Of a stretch of 64,000 nucleotides of DNA, positions 7,169-15,212 are shown in pieces; position 1 is the first letter of the stretch; the number at the start of each line of letters is the position of its first letter. The stretch is from positions 1,240,001 through 1,304,000 of the forward strand of contig NZ_VOQQ01000001.1 in NCBI RefSeq assembly GCF_007995055.1, given 5' to 3'. Position numbers and translations under genes: made by a program. The notes beneath the pieces are model-generated. The model searched no databases, was not told the origin of the DNA, and was given only the letters and a program-made list of their open reading frames with translations. This stretch comes from Sphingosinicella ginsenosidimutans. Its GTDB lineage: Bacteria; Pseudomonadota; Alphaproteobacteria; Sphingomonadales; Sphingomonadaceae.

Positions 7169-9255
7169 AAGTCGCCGGCGGCATCCGGCGGGCGGCGCGG
7201 CCGGGTGCGCAGGGTGCGATCGAGCCAGGCATCGTCGAGCCGCTGATCGGCCTGGGGCTTGCCGTTGTCCCGGAGCGGCGGCGGCCCGTCATCACCGGCT
7301 CCCGGACCCGGCCCGGCGCCGAGCCCCTGATCATCATCGTCCTGCGGAGCGATCGGATAGCCGTCCTCGTCCACTTGGGGCAGGGTCGCATTGTCGGCCG
7401 GTGGGGCGAGCCACATCTCCTGGTCCGGATTGACCTGCCAATCGGGCGCGGCTGCCTCGGTCGCGAAGGGTTCGGGCGCGCGATTGGCGACCGCGGTGAC
7501 CATGAAATCGTGGAAGGCACGCGCCGGCGCGCGTCCGCCGTAGAGACCGCCCACGACCCGCGAATCATCGCGCCCCATCCAGACGCCGGTGGTGATCCCG
7601 CTCGAAAATCCGACGAACCAGCCGTCGCGATTCGAGGTCGTCGTGCCGGTCTTGCCGGCGGTCGGCCGGCCGAGCTGGGCAGCGGTCCCGGTGCCATGCT
7701 CGACGACGGCCGCAAGCAGCTGCGTCATCGCCGCGGCGACCCAGGGCGGCAGGAGGACGCGATTGGCATCGGCCTGATGCGTGTAGAGCAAGGTGCCGTC
7801 GGCGGTGGTGACCCGCCGGACGCCATAGGGGACGACCGCGACACCGCCGCTGCCGACGGTCGCATAGGCCCGTGTCATGTCGATCAGGCGCACGTCGGCC
7901 GTCCCGAGCGCCATCGACGGATAGGTGCTGATCCTCGTCGTGATGCCGAGCCGCTGCGCCATGTCGGCGACGGTGCGCGTGCCGACCTGCTGCGCGAGGC
8001 GCGCCGCAACGGTGTTGATCGAATAAGCGAAGGCGACCTGCATCGAGACCGGCCCCACATAGCGGCCATTGTCGTTGCGGGGGCTCCAGCCGTCGATCGT
8101 GACCGGCGCGTCCTCCAGCATCGTATCGGGCCGGAAGCCGGATTCGAGCGCGGCAAGATAGACGAACAGCTTGAAGGCGGAGCCGGACTGGCGCGTCGCC
8201 TGGGTCGCGCGATTGTAGATCGACGTCACATAGTTGCGCCCGCCAACCATCGCGCGGACCGCGCCGTCGCGATCGAGCGAAACCAGCGCGCCCTGGGCGC
8301 CCGCCGGCGTATCGGCGTTGATCGCACGATCGGCGGCGCGCTGCATGTTGAGGTTGATCGTGGTCCACACGTCGATCGGCTGGCTGGTCTCGTCGATCAT
8401 CGTGTCGAGCTGGGGCAGAACCCAGTCGATGAAATAGCGTGCGCTGTCCTGCCGGCTTGTCGGGCGGGCGAGCTGCACGTCGGCGGGATTTGCGGCGGCC
8501 GCCTGCGCGGCGGTGATCGCGCCGTTCTGGACCATCAGGTCCATGACGACGCCGGCGCGGCTGCGCGCGGCTTCCGCATCGGCGGTCGGCGAATAATTGG
8601 ACGGCGCCTTCACGAGCCCGGCGACGATCGCCGCCTCCGGGATCGACAGATCGGTCGCGCTGTGGCCGAAGAAGCGCCGCGAGGCCGCGTCGATTCCATA
8701 GGCGCCGCCGCCGAAATAGACGCGGTTGAGATAGAGTTCGAGGATCTGGTCTTTCGAAAAACGCCATTCGAGCGCCATCGCCAGGATCGCCTCGCGCACC
8801 TTGCGGCCGAAGCTGAAGTCGTTGTTGAGGAAGATGTTGCGTGCGAGCTGCTGGGTGATCGTGGATCCGCCCTGCGCCCAATGGCCCCGCGTGGCGCGGA
8901 CCTCGAGCGCGCGGACGATCCCGATCGGATCGACGCCTGGATGATAACGGAAGCGGCGATCCTCGGTTGCGACCATTGCATCGCGCATCACCGGGGGGAT
9001 TTGATCGTAGCGGAGCCATTCGCCGAAAACCGGGCCCATCGTCTGGATGACGGTGCCGTCGTCCGCGCGAACCCGGATCATCTGGCCAAGATTGGCGCGG
9101 CGCTGAAGCTCGGCGAAGCTCGGAAGCTGGTTCACCGCGACCGCGACCGCGACGCCGAGCGCGAGCCCGCCGAGCAGGGCGAGATAGACGAATGTCTTGA
9201 TCGCGCCGACGACGAAGCGCCGGACGCGGGAACGGGGGGCGGCGCTGGCCATCAC
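7165..9255 (-). CDS. class A penicillin-binding protein, PBP1A-type transglycosylase/transpeptidase
   Basis: A bifunctional peptidoglycan synthase anchored in the inner membrane by one N-terminal helix (about residues 14-40). The GT51 glycosyltransferase domain has catalytic Glu98 in ATEDRRF and GGSTITQQLARN at 129-140. The transpeptidase has the SxxK serine at 359 (SAFK), SIN at 412-414 and KTGT at 535-538. The C-terminus, about residues 630-696, is acidic and Pro/Gly-rich. Length is 696 aa; translation may start at the second Met. The OB-fold insert of E. coli PBP1A is reduced or absent. Confidence 0.93.
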   Translation of the reverse strand: MMASAAPRSRVRRFVVGAIKTFVYLALLGGLALGVAVAVAVNQLPSFAELQRRANLGQMIRVRADDGTVIQTMGPVFGEWLRYDQIPPVMRDAMVATEDRRFRYHPGVDPIGIVRALEVRATRGHWAQGGSTITQQLARNIFLNNDFSFGRKVREAILAMALEWRFSKDQILELYLNRVYFGGGAYGIDAASRRFFGHSATDLSIPEAAIVAGLVKAPSNYSPTADAEAARSRAGVVMDLMVQNGAITAAQAAAANPADVQLARPTSRQDSARYFIDWVLPQLDTMIDETSQPIDVWTTINLNMQRAADRAINADTPAGAQGALVSLDRDGAVRAMVGGRNYVTSIYNRATQATRQSGSAFKLFVYLAALESGFRPDTMLEDAPVTIDGWSPRNDNGRYVGPVSMQVAFAYSINTVAARLAQQVGTRTVADMAQRLGITTRISTYPSMALGTADVRLIDMTRAYATVGSGGVAVVPYGVRRVTTADGTLLYTHQADANRVLLPPWVAAAMTQLLAAVVEHGTGTAAQLGRPTAGKTGTTTSNRDGWFVGFSSGITTGVWMGRDDSRVVGGLYGGRAPARAFHDFMVTAVANRAPEPFATEAAAPDWQVNPDQEMWLAPPADNATLPQVDEDGYPIAPQDDDDQGLGAGPGPGAGDDGPPPLRDNGKPQADQRLDDAWLDRTLRTRPRRPPDAAGDF

Positions 9256-9347
9256 GGATCAGGGATAAAGGGCGCGAGTCATCGCTTCAAGCACAAGCGC
9301 GGTGCGGCTGAACGCAGCCTTGCCGCGCTCCACCGGCAAGGCGGCGC

Positions 9348-9377
9348 TTGCGATTGGGCGTGATCGGGGCCTACAGC
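9348..9377 (+). promoter_or_regulatory. predicted maeB promoter
   Basis: A -35 TTGCGA (9348-9353) and a -10 TACAGC (9372-9377) are 18 bases apart. The start codon follows 23 bases later with a GGGAGCGAGGG ribosome binding site. Confidence 0.4.
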
Positions 9378-9400
9378 GGTCGCGCAAGAGGGAGCGAGGG

Positions 9401-11665
9401 ATGAGCGAGGGCAGCAGCGTCAAATTTTCGGAGCAGGAAGCGCTCGATTTCCATGCCTGCGGACGGCCGGGCAAGATCGAGATCGTCGCCTCCAAGCCGA
9501 TGGCGACCCAGCGCGACCTCAGCCTCGCTTATTCGCCTGGCGTCGCGGTGCCGGTCCGCGCGATCGCCGACGATCCGGCCAAGGCCTATGATTATACGGC
9601 CAAGGGCAATCTGGTCGCGGTGATCTCGAACGGCACCGCCATTCTCGGCCTCGGCAATCTCGGCGCGCTCGCCTCCAAGCCGGTGATGGAGGGCAAGGCG
9701 GTCCTCTTCAAGCGGTTTGCGGATGTCGATTCGATCGACCTCGAGCTGGCGACCGAGGACGTCGACCGCTTCATCGCCGCGGTCGAGCTGCTTGAGCCGA
9801 GCTTCGGCGGCATCAATCTCGAGGACATCAAGGCCCCTGAATGCTTCATCATCGAGCAGACGCTGCGCGAGCGGATGAAGATTCCGGTGATGCACGACGA
9901 CCAGCACGGCACCGCGATCATCAGTGCGGCCGGGCTGATCAACGCGTGCTATCTCACCGGGCGCGAGTTCAAGGACGTGAAGGTGGTGGTGAACGGCGCG
10001 GGCGCGGCGGCCATCGCCTGCACGGCGCTCATCAAGGCGATGGGCGTGCCGCATGACAATGTCATCATGTGCGACCGTACCGGCGTGATCTACGAAGGCC
10101 GGACAGAGGGCATGGACCAGTGGAAATCGGCCCATGCGGTGAAGACCGATGCACGCACGCTCGCCGAGGCGCTGAAAGGCGCGGACGTTTTCCTGGGCCT
10201 GTCCGCCGCCGGCGCGCTGAAGCCTGAGATGGTGAAGGACATGGCGAAGAAGCCGATCATCTTCGCGATGGCCAATCCCGATCCGGAGATCACTCCGCCG
10301 GACGCCAAGGCGGTGCGGCCCGATGCGATCGTCGCCACCGGTCGGTCTGATTATCCGAACCAGGTCAACAATGTCCTCGGCTTCCCATTCATCTTCCGCG
10401 GCGCGCTCGACGTGCGGGCGACCGCGATCAACGAGGAGATGAAGATCGCCGCCGCGCGCGCGCTTGCCGAGCTTGCGCGCGAGGCGGTGCCGGAAGAGGT
10501 CGCCGCTGCTTACGGGCGGACCCACAGTTTCGGCGCCGACTATATCATACCGGCACCCTTCGATCCCCGGCTGATGGAGGTCGTGCCGGCGGCGGTCGCG
10601 CAGGCGGCGATGGATTCGGGCGTCGCCCAGCGGCCGATCGCGGACATGGAGGACTATCGCACCCGTCTCAGGTCACGGCTGAACCCGACCACGTCGGTGC
10701 TGAGCCTCGCCTATGAGGCGGCGCGCAACAATCCGAGCCGCGTCCTGTTCGCGGAGGGCGAGGAAGATGTCGTGCTTCGCGCGGCGGTGGCGTTCCGCGA
10801 CGGCGGCTACGGCATTCCGATGCTGGTCGGCCGGGACGATGTCCATGATCGGCTGCGCGCGCTCGGGGTCGAGGATCCGGAAAGCTTCACCGTCTTCAAC
10901 AGCCGCCACTATCCCAAGGTGCCGGAGCTGGTCGACTTTCTCTACCAGCGGCTCGAGCGGCGCGGCTATCTCCGCCGCGAGATCGAGCGGATGGTGAACC
11001 AGGACCGCAACATGTTCGCCGCGCTCCTGCTCGCCGCCGGCGAGGCGGATGTGATGATCACCGGCACGACCCGCACCTATTCGCAGAGCCTGCGGCAGAT
11101 CCGGCGGGCGCTCGATCCGCAGCCGGGCGTCACGCCCTTCGGCATCCACATCCTCGTCGGCCAATCGCACACCGTGTTCATTGCCGATACCACCGTGACC
11201 GAGCGCCCCACGGGCGCGCAGCTCGCCGAGATCGCAATCCAGACCGCTGCCGTCGCCCGCCGCATGGGCCACGAGCCGCGCGTCGCCTTCCTGTCTTATT
11301 CGACGTTCGGGAATCCCGAAGGCAGCTTCCTCGACCGGATTCGCGACGGCGTGAAGGCGCTCGATGCGCGCGACGACATCGATTTCGAATATGAAGGCGA
11401 GATGCCGCCGGACGTCGCGCTCAATCCGGCGATGCACAGGGTCTATCCGTTCAGCCGCCTGACCGGTCCCGCCAATGTGCTCGTCATGCCCGGACTCCAG
11501 ACCGCCAACATCTCGGCCAAGCTGCTCAAGGAACTTGGCGGCGAGGCGATGATCGGGCCGTTGCTCGTCGGCATGGAACATCGCGTCCAGATCGCCGCGA
11601 TGACCGCGTCGGCATCGGATCTGGTGACCCTTGCCGTGCTCGCCGCCGGCCAGATCGTGCACTGA
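9401..11665 (+). CDS. maeB: NADP-dependent malic enzyme, MaeB type with phosphotransacetylase-like tail
   Basis: Oxidatively decarboxylates malate to pyruvate, giving NADPH. The 754 aa length is that of the large hybrid form. The malic enzyme domain, residues about 1-430, includes [13 protein letters not shown], the catalytic region [16 protein letters not shown] and [14 protein letters not shown] for NADP. A phosphotransacetylase-like domain (about 435-754) contains [18 protein letters not shown] and is considered regulatory, responding to acetyl-CoA. The ATG at 9401 follows a purine-rich RBS; the longer frame from 9302 lacks family similarity. Confidence 0.95.
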   Translation: MSEGSSVKFSEQEALDFHACGRPGKIEIVASKPMATQRDLSLAYSPGVAVPVRAIADDPAKAYDYTAKGNLVAVISNGTAILGLGNLGALASKPVMEGKAVLFKRFADVDSIDLELATEDVDRFIAAVELLEPSFGGINLEDIKAPECFIIEQTLRERMKIPVMHDDQHGTAIISAAGLINACYLTGREFKDVKVVVNGAGAAAIACTALIKAMGVPHDNVIMCDRTGVIYEGRTEGMDQWKSAHAVKTDARTLAEALKGADVFLGLSAAGALKPEMVKDMAKKPIIFAMANPDPEITPPDAKAVRPDAIVATGRSDYPNQVNNVLGFPFIFRGALDVRATAINEEMKIAAARALAELAREAVPEEVAAAYGRTHSFGADYIIPAPFDPRLMEVVPAAVAQAAMDSGVAQRPIADMEDYRTRLRSRLNPTTSVLSLAYEAARNNPSRVLFAEGEEDVVLRAAVAFRDGGYGIPMLVGRDDVHDRLRALGVEDPESFTVFNSRHYPKVPELVDFLYQRLERRGYLRREIERMVNQDRNMFAALLLAAGEADVMITGTTRTYSQSLRQIRRALDPQPGVTPFGIHILVGQSHTVFIADTTVTERPTGAQLAEIAIQTAAVARRMGHEPRVAFLSYSTFGNPEGSFLDRIRDGVKALDARDDIDFEYEGEMPPDVALNPAMHRVYPFSRLTGPANVLVMPGLQTANISAKLLKELGGEAMIGPLLVGMEHRVQIAAMTASASDLVTLAVLAAGQIVH

Positions 11666-11681
11666 GCCGGCGAGACTCCTG

Positions 11682-11709
11682 GGGCCGCCCGCCGATTGAG
11701 GGCGGACCC
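11682..11709. terminator. hairpin between convergent maeB and bamE
   Basis: GGGCCGCCC (11682-11690) pairs with GGGCGGaCCC (11700-11709), a 9 bp stem with one bulged A and a 9-base loop. No T-run follows on either strand. It is the only strong inverted repeat in the 57-base convergent gap and may end or protect both transcripts. Confidence 0.4.
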
Positions 11710-11722
11710 GCTGCTCCGTGGC

Positions 11723-12205
11723 TTATTGCGGGTTGTCCGCCGTCTGGCCGCCCTGGCCGCCCTGGCCGACCGCGCCGATATTCCCGAACAGCTCCTGGAG
11801 CAGGTTGCGGTGCGTGCCGGGCGTCGGCGTCTTGTCGCGATCGGGGGTGATGTTCTGCACCAGCTCCATGCCGCTGCGGTCGACGCTCTGGACGTTGCCG
11901 GCTTCGTCAAAGCGGACATGGAGGACGGTCGTATCGGTCGGGCGCGGCGTGCGGAAGGCCAGCTGCCGCGTGTCGCGAGAGACGTAATACCAGTCGCGCT
12001 GGTCGAATTGACCGACAAACGTCGGCCGGCCCAGCGTTCCGGTGACCGACTGGCGATTGTCGACCCCCGGCTGGATCGCCTGCGACAGCGCTGGATCGAG
12101 GAAATAGCCGTTATGCGCGCGGATTTCGGCGCAGCCCGATGCCAGGAACGCGCCCCCGATCATCGCGATGGCGAGAAAGGCGCGGGCGCCGTGCGGCAAG
12201 CTCAT
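11723..12205 (-). CDS. bamE: outer membrane protein assembly factor BamE (SmpA/OmlA)
   Basis: A lipoprotein subunit of the BAM complex, which inserts beta-barrel proteins in the outer membrane. The signal peptide ends with lipobox LASGC (Cys25). The BamE fold follows with QPGVDNRQSVTGTLGRPT and the strand pair DWYYVSRDTRQLAF. The C-terminal tail is rich in Gly/Gln. Length is 160 aa. In alphaproteobacteria it usually lies divergent from the bc1 chaperone gene, exactly as here. Confidence 0.92.
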   Translation of the reverse strand: MSLPHGARAFLAIAMIGGAFLASGCAEIRAHNGYFLDPALSQAIQPGVDNRQSVTGTLGRPTFVGQFDQRDWYYVSRDTRQLAFRTPRPTDTTVLHVRFDEAGNVQSVDRSGMELVQNITPDRDKTPTPGTHRNLLQELFGNIGAVGQGGQGGQTADNPQ

Positions 12206-12262
12206 TCAAAGTCTCCTGAACGCCCGGGCCGGACAGCGCCGGACGGACTTGACGTAGCCTCA

Positions 12263-12291
12263 CCAATATGGACATCGCCTGACTGGCGCAA
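12263..12291 (-). promoter_or_regulatory. predicted bamE promoter
   Basis: On the minus strand, -35 TTGCGC (12291-12286) and -10 TATTGG (12268-12263) are separated by 17 bases. The start codon lies about 50 bases further on, after an AGGAG ribosome binding site. Confidence 0.4.
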
Positions 12292-12311
12292 GCCGCCGAG
12301 ACCAAGGGAAA

Positions 12312-12830
12312 ATGACCTCCGTCCTTCGCCGCATATTCGGCACGGCCGACCCACGCGATGCCTGGCGCGCGCTTTACGATGCGATCGTGGCGCGCGGGCG
12401 CGATCCGTTCTGGTATCGCGACGGCGGGGTACCCGACAGCATCGACGGCCGGTTCGACATGATCGCGGCGCTCACCGCCCTGGTGCTGCTGAGGCTCGAG
12501 GATGAAGGGGAGGCCGGACGCGCGCCGGCCGTGTTCCTGGGCGAATTGTTCGTCGCCGACATGGATTCCTCGCTGCGCGAGATCGGCATCGGCGATTATG
12601 TCGTGGGCAAGCATATCGGTCGGATGATGAGCGCGCTCGGCGGCAGGCTCGCCGCCTTTCGCGCCGCCGCGCCGGACGGCGATCTGGCGCCGGCGGTGGC
12701 CCGGAACATCTTTCACGAAGCGCCGCCCGCGCCTGCCGCGCTCGCGGCCGTCGCCGGCCGGCTCGCGTCGTTCCGCGCGGCGCTCGCCGAACGGACGCTC
12801 GATGATCTCAAGGCGGCCCGGCTGCCATGA
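12312..12830 (+). CDS. ubiquinol-cytochrome c chaperone family protein (CBP3 type)
   Basis: A 172 aa helical protein related to mitochondrial Cbp3, which assists cytochrome b synthesis or bc1 complex assembly. Recognisable family stretches are WYRDGGVPDSIDGRFDMI and DSSLREIGIGDYVVGKHI. It has no membrane helix or signal peptide. The gene overlaps the DUF177 gene by four bases (ATGA), a fixed neighbour in alphaproteobacteria. Confidence 0.87.
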   Translation: MTSVLRRIFGTADPRDAWRALYDAIVARGRDPFWYRDGGVPDSIDGRFDMIAALTALVLLRLEDEGEAGRAPAVFLGELFVADMDSSLREIGIGDYVVGKHIGRMMSALGGRLAAFRAAAPDGDLAPAVARNIFHEAPPAPAALAAVAGRLASFRAALAERTLDDLKAARLP

Positions 12831-13366
12831 GCGATCCGGAATTCAGCCGGCCAGTCGCGCTGGACACGATCGGGCCGAGTGCGCGCGACCTGGCGATCGA
12901 GGCGGATGCGGGCGAGCGCGCGGCGCTGGCCAAGCGATTCGACCTGATCGCGCTGGGCCGCCTTGTCGCGTCGCTACGGCTGTGGCGCGACGGCGACGAT
13001 GTGCGCGCCGAGGGGCGGATCGAGGCCGAGGCGACTCAGCGTTGCGTCGCCACGGGCGAGCCGGTGCCCGCAGCCATCGATGCGCCGTTCGACCTGGTCT
13101 TTCGCCGCGCGGACCCTGGCCGTCCCGACGAGGAGATCGAGCTCGGCGAATCGGAAATGGACGTGGTCTTCTTCGATGGCGGGGCGATCGACATCGGCGA
13201 GGCGGCGGCCGAGACGCTCGCGCTCAGCCTCGATCCCTATCCGCGCGCACCCGGCGCCGACGACGCGCTCAGGACAGCGGGCGTGAAAAGCGAGGAGGAG
13301 GCCGGTCCGTTCGGGGTGCTGGCCGGCCTCAAGGACCGGCTCGGCGGGCCGGATCGCGGGACCTGA
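12827..13366 (+). CDS. DUF177 family protein (YceD-like)
   Basis: A 179 aa protein of the YceD/DUF177 family, which is linked to 23S rRNA accumulation and usually encoded next to rpmF and plsX. The conserved core is EATQRCVATGEPVPAAIDAPF, with a Cys typical of the family, followed by an acidic segment (DEEIELGESEMDVVFFDGG). Here rpmF and plsX do not follow; instead the 3' end overlaps a convergent peptidase gene by 38 bases. Confidence 0.85.
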   Translation: MSDPEFSRPVALDTIGPSARDLAIEADAGERAALAKRFDLIALGRLVASLRLWRDGDDVRAEGRIEAEATQRCVATGEPVPAAIDAPFDLVFRRADPGRPDEEIELGESEMDVVFFDGGAIDIGEAAAETLALSLDPYPRAPGADDALRTAGVKSEEEAGPFGVLAGLKDRLGGPDRGT

Positions 13367-14618
13367 ACGAGCGCTCGCCGCTTTCGGTGTCGATTTCGAT
13401 CCCGTCGACCCGGCCGGCGGAATTGCGCCGGAAGGTGTAACGGACGCGCGGATCGTCCGGCGCGATGAAGATGTCGCCGGTCAGTCGGACCAGCCGGATC
13501 GCGGGCCGACGGCCCACCCGGTAGCTCAGCCTGTCGCCTGCGATCGAGACGGTCGCGCCGCTGAAATCGCCGGCATAGCCCGCGATCGCCGGCCCGCCCT
13601 GCGGATCGGCGTCGGCGCGAAGCGCGTCCAGGGCCCATTGTGCGTCGATCCGCTCGGCCTCCGCTATGCGCGCGATCGCCGTCTCGAGCGCCGCCGTCCG
13701 CGCCTGCATGAGCGCGTCGGCAGCCGGGGTCGCGAGGTCGGGCCGCACCCCGGTCCCCTCCCAATTGCCGCCGGTGACCGGGTTGATCGGCGTCGCCGCC
13801 GACACGAAGATCGAAAATCCGGGCGCAAGCGGGAAATCGCGGCCCGGATTGGCCGCGCCGGCGGTGGCCTCGCCGACGATCGTCGCCCGCCGGGCCGCCT
13901 GCATCGTATAGGCGAAGGATTCGGCCGCCGATCCGGTGCGCGCGCTCACCAGGATATAGACGGGCGCTTCGAGCCGGGCGGCGGAGGCGGTCTGCGGCCG
14001 CTCGCTCATCTGGCGCTCACCGAAATGGAAGTCATTGTAGACATTGGCGTCGGGCGCGACGAACGCGCTGACCAGATACCCCACCATTGATGGATCGCCG
14101 CCGCCATTGTCGCGCAGATCGATAATGATCGCGTCTGCGCGTGAGAGGAGGGCTAGCGCGCCGTCGGCCGCGCGCCAGGCCGGCCAGTCGCGCTGTTCGA
14201 AGTCGATCGGCGCGAAGCGGGTGAGCCTGAGATAGCCGATATTGCCGGGCAGCAGGGCCACCTCGCGAAAGCCATAGCCGTCGCGCCGGTCCTGCGCTTC
14301 ATGGTCGTAGGCGGGCTCGGTCGGCTCGGCGGCCCGCGACGGCCCGGGCGGAGACCAGGCGACCCGGAAATGGCGGTCGAGCGGGGCGAGGCGCGACGTC
14401 AAGGCGGTTGCGAGCGCGTCGGGCGCAAGCCCGTCATAACGACCGGCGCGCGCCTCGGCGCGCAGGGCCGCGGCGATCGGGCCGGCGCGCGAGCGATCGA
14501 AATAATTCTGCTCGATCACGTCTGCCGCGCTTTCGGCGACGGCGCGGGACGATGGCGCGCTTTGGGCGGGGGCGCTGGCAGTGATCGCGGCGCTCAGGGC
14601 GACCGAAAGCACGCGCAT
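13329..14618 (-). CDS. exported S41 family peptidase
   Basis: A 429 aa periplasmic or lipid-free secreted protease of the tail-specific/IRBP-like S41 family. A short signal peptide (about 1-20) precedes a helical N-terminal domain. The core begins at GNIGYLRLTRFAP; DAIIIDLRDNGGG is the S41 landmark strand, and the nucleophile is probably the Ser in TGSAAESFAY. No PDZ domain is evident. A strong GGGGGAGG ribosome binding site precedes the ATG at 14618. Its last 38 bases overlap the convergent DUF177 gene. Confidence 0.87.
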   Translation of the reverse strand: MRVLSVALSAAITASAPAQSAPSSRAVAESAADVIEQNYFDRSRAGPIAAALRAEARAGRYDGLAPDALATALTSRLAPLDRHFRVAWSPPGPSRAAEPTEPAYDHEAQDRRDGYGFREVALLPGNIGYLRLTRFAPIDFEQRDWPAWRAADGALALLSRADAIIIDLRDNGGGDPSMVGYLVSAFVAPDANVYNDFHFGERQMSERPQTASAARLEAPVYILVSARTGSAAESFAYTMQAARRATIVGEATAGAANPGRDFPLAPGFSIFVSAATPINPVTGGNWEGTGVRPDLATPAADALMQARTAALETAIARIAEAERIDAQWALDALRADADPQGGPAIAGYAGDFSGATVSIAGDRLSYRVGRRPAIRLVRLTGDIFIAPDDPRVRYTFRRNSAGRVDGIEIDTESGERSFRSRDPARRAGP

Positions 14619-14647
14619 ATACCCTCCCCCGTGACGATCCGGGGATC

Positions 14648-14676
14648 GTGTATTATTGTGCTAACGCACCTGTCAA
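14648..14676 (-). promoter_or_regulatory. predicted promoter with dyad, S41 peptidase gene
   Basis: On the minus strand a consensus -35 TTGACA (14676-14671) starts three bases after the ssb stop; a -10 of the type ATACAC or AATACA lies 16-17 bases on. The spacer contains the inverted repeat GTGC-GTTA-GCAC (14669-14658), a plausible repressor or activator site. The regulator is unknown. Confidence 0.45.
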
Positions 14677-14678
14677 GC

Positions 14679-15161
14679 TCAGAAGGGCACGTCGTCGTCG
14701 AGGTCGCTGTCGAAGGCGGGCTGCGGGCGCGACGGTTGGCGCTGGCCGCCGCCGAAGCCGCTGGAGCCCTCATAGCCGCCGGCGTCATCGCCATATCCGC
14801 CGCCGCCGCCACCGCCGCGGCTGTCGAGCAGGACGAGTTCGCCGCGGAAGCGCTGGAGCACGATCTCCGTCGAATAACGGTCCTGGCCGGATTGATCCTG
14901 CCACTTGCGGGTCTGGATCTGCCCCTCGAGATAGACCTTCGATCCTTTCTTCAGATAGGATTTGGCGACGCGACCGAGATTCTCGTTGAAGATCACGACG
15001 CGGTGCCATTCGGTCCGCTCCTGGCGATTGCCGTCGCGGTCCTTCCAGGTCTCCGACGTGGCGACGCGCAGGTTCACCACCTCGCCGCCATTGTTGAGGC
15101 TGCGCACCTCCGGGTCGTCGCCCAGATTGCCTACCAGAATCACCTTGTTCACGCCGGCCAT
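14679..15161 (-). CDS. ssb: single-stranded DNA-binding protein
   Basis: Coats and protects single-stranded DNA and recruits replication and repair partners. The OB fold spans about residues 4-110 ([50 protein letters not shown]). A glycine-rich linker follows (GGGGGGG and Gly/Gln/Pro stretches). The acidic tip DDDVPF ends the protein and is the partner-binding signature. Length is 160 aa. An AGGAG ribosome binding site lies six bases before the ATG. I saw no LexA box upstream. Confidence 0.97.
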   Translation of the reverse strand: MAGVNKVILVGNLGDDPEVRSLNNGGEVVNLRVATSETWKDRDGNRQERTEWHRVVIFNENLGRVAKSYLKKGSKVYLEGQIQTRKWQDQSGQDRYSTEIVLQRFRGELVLLDSRGGGGGGGYGDDAGGYEGSSGFGGGQRQPSRPQPAFDSDLDDDVPF

Positions 15162-15182
15162 TTCATTCTCCTGTGACGGATC

Positions 15183-15211
15183 GGCATAAGCGAAGCCGGC
15201 GCGTCCGCCAA
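15183..15211 (-). promoter_or_regulatory. predicted ssb promoter
   Basis: Minus-strand -35 TTGGCG (15211-15206) and -10 TATGCC (15188-15183) are 17 bases apart, with the start codon 22 bases downstream. Confidence 0.45.
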
Positions 15212-15212
15212 G

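Noticed and set aside
7375..9363. 662-codon frame antisense to the PBP gene
   Set aside because: Same GC-driven shadow effect; the sense strand has all PBP motifs in order.
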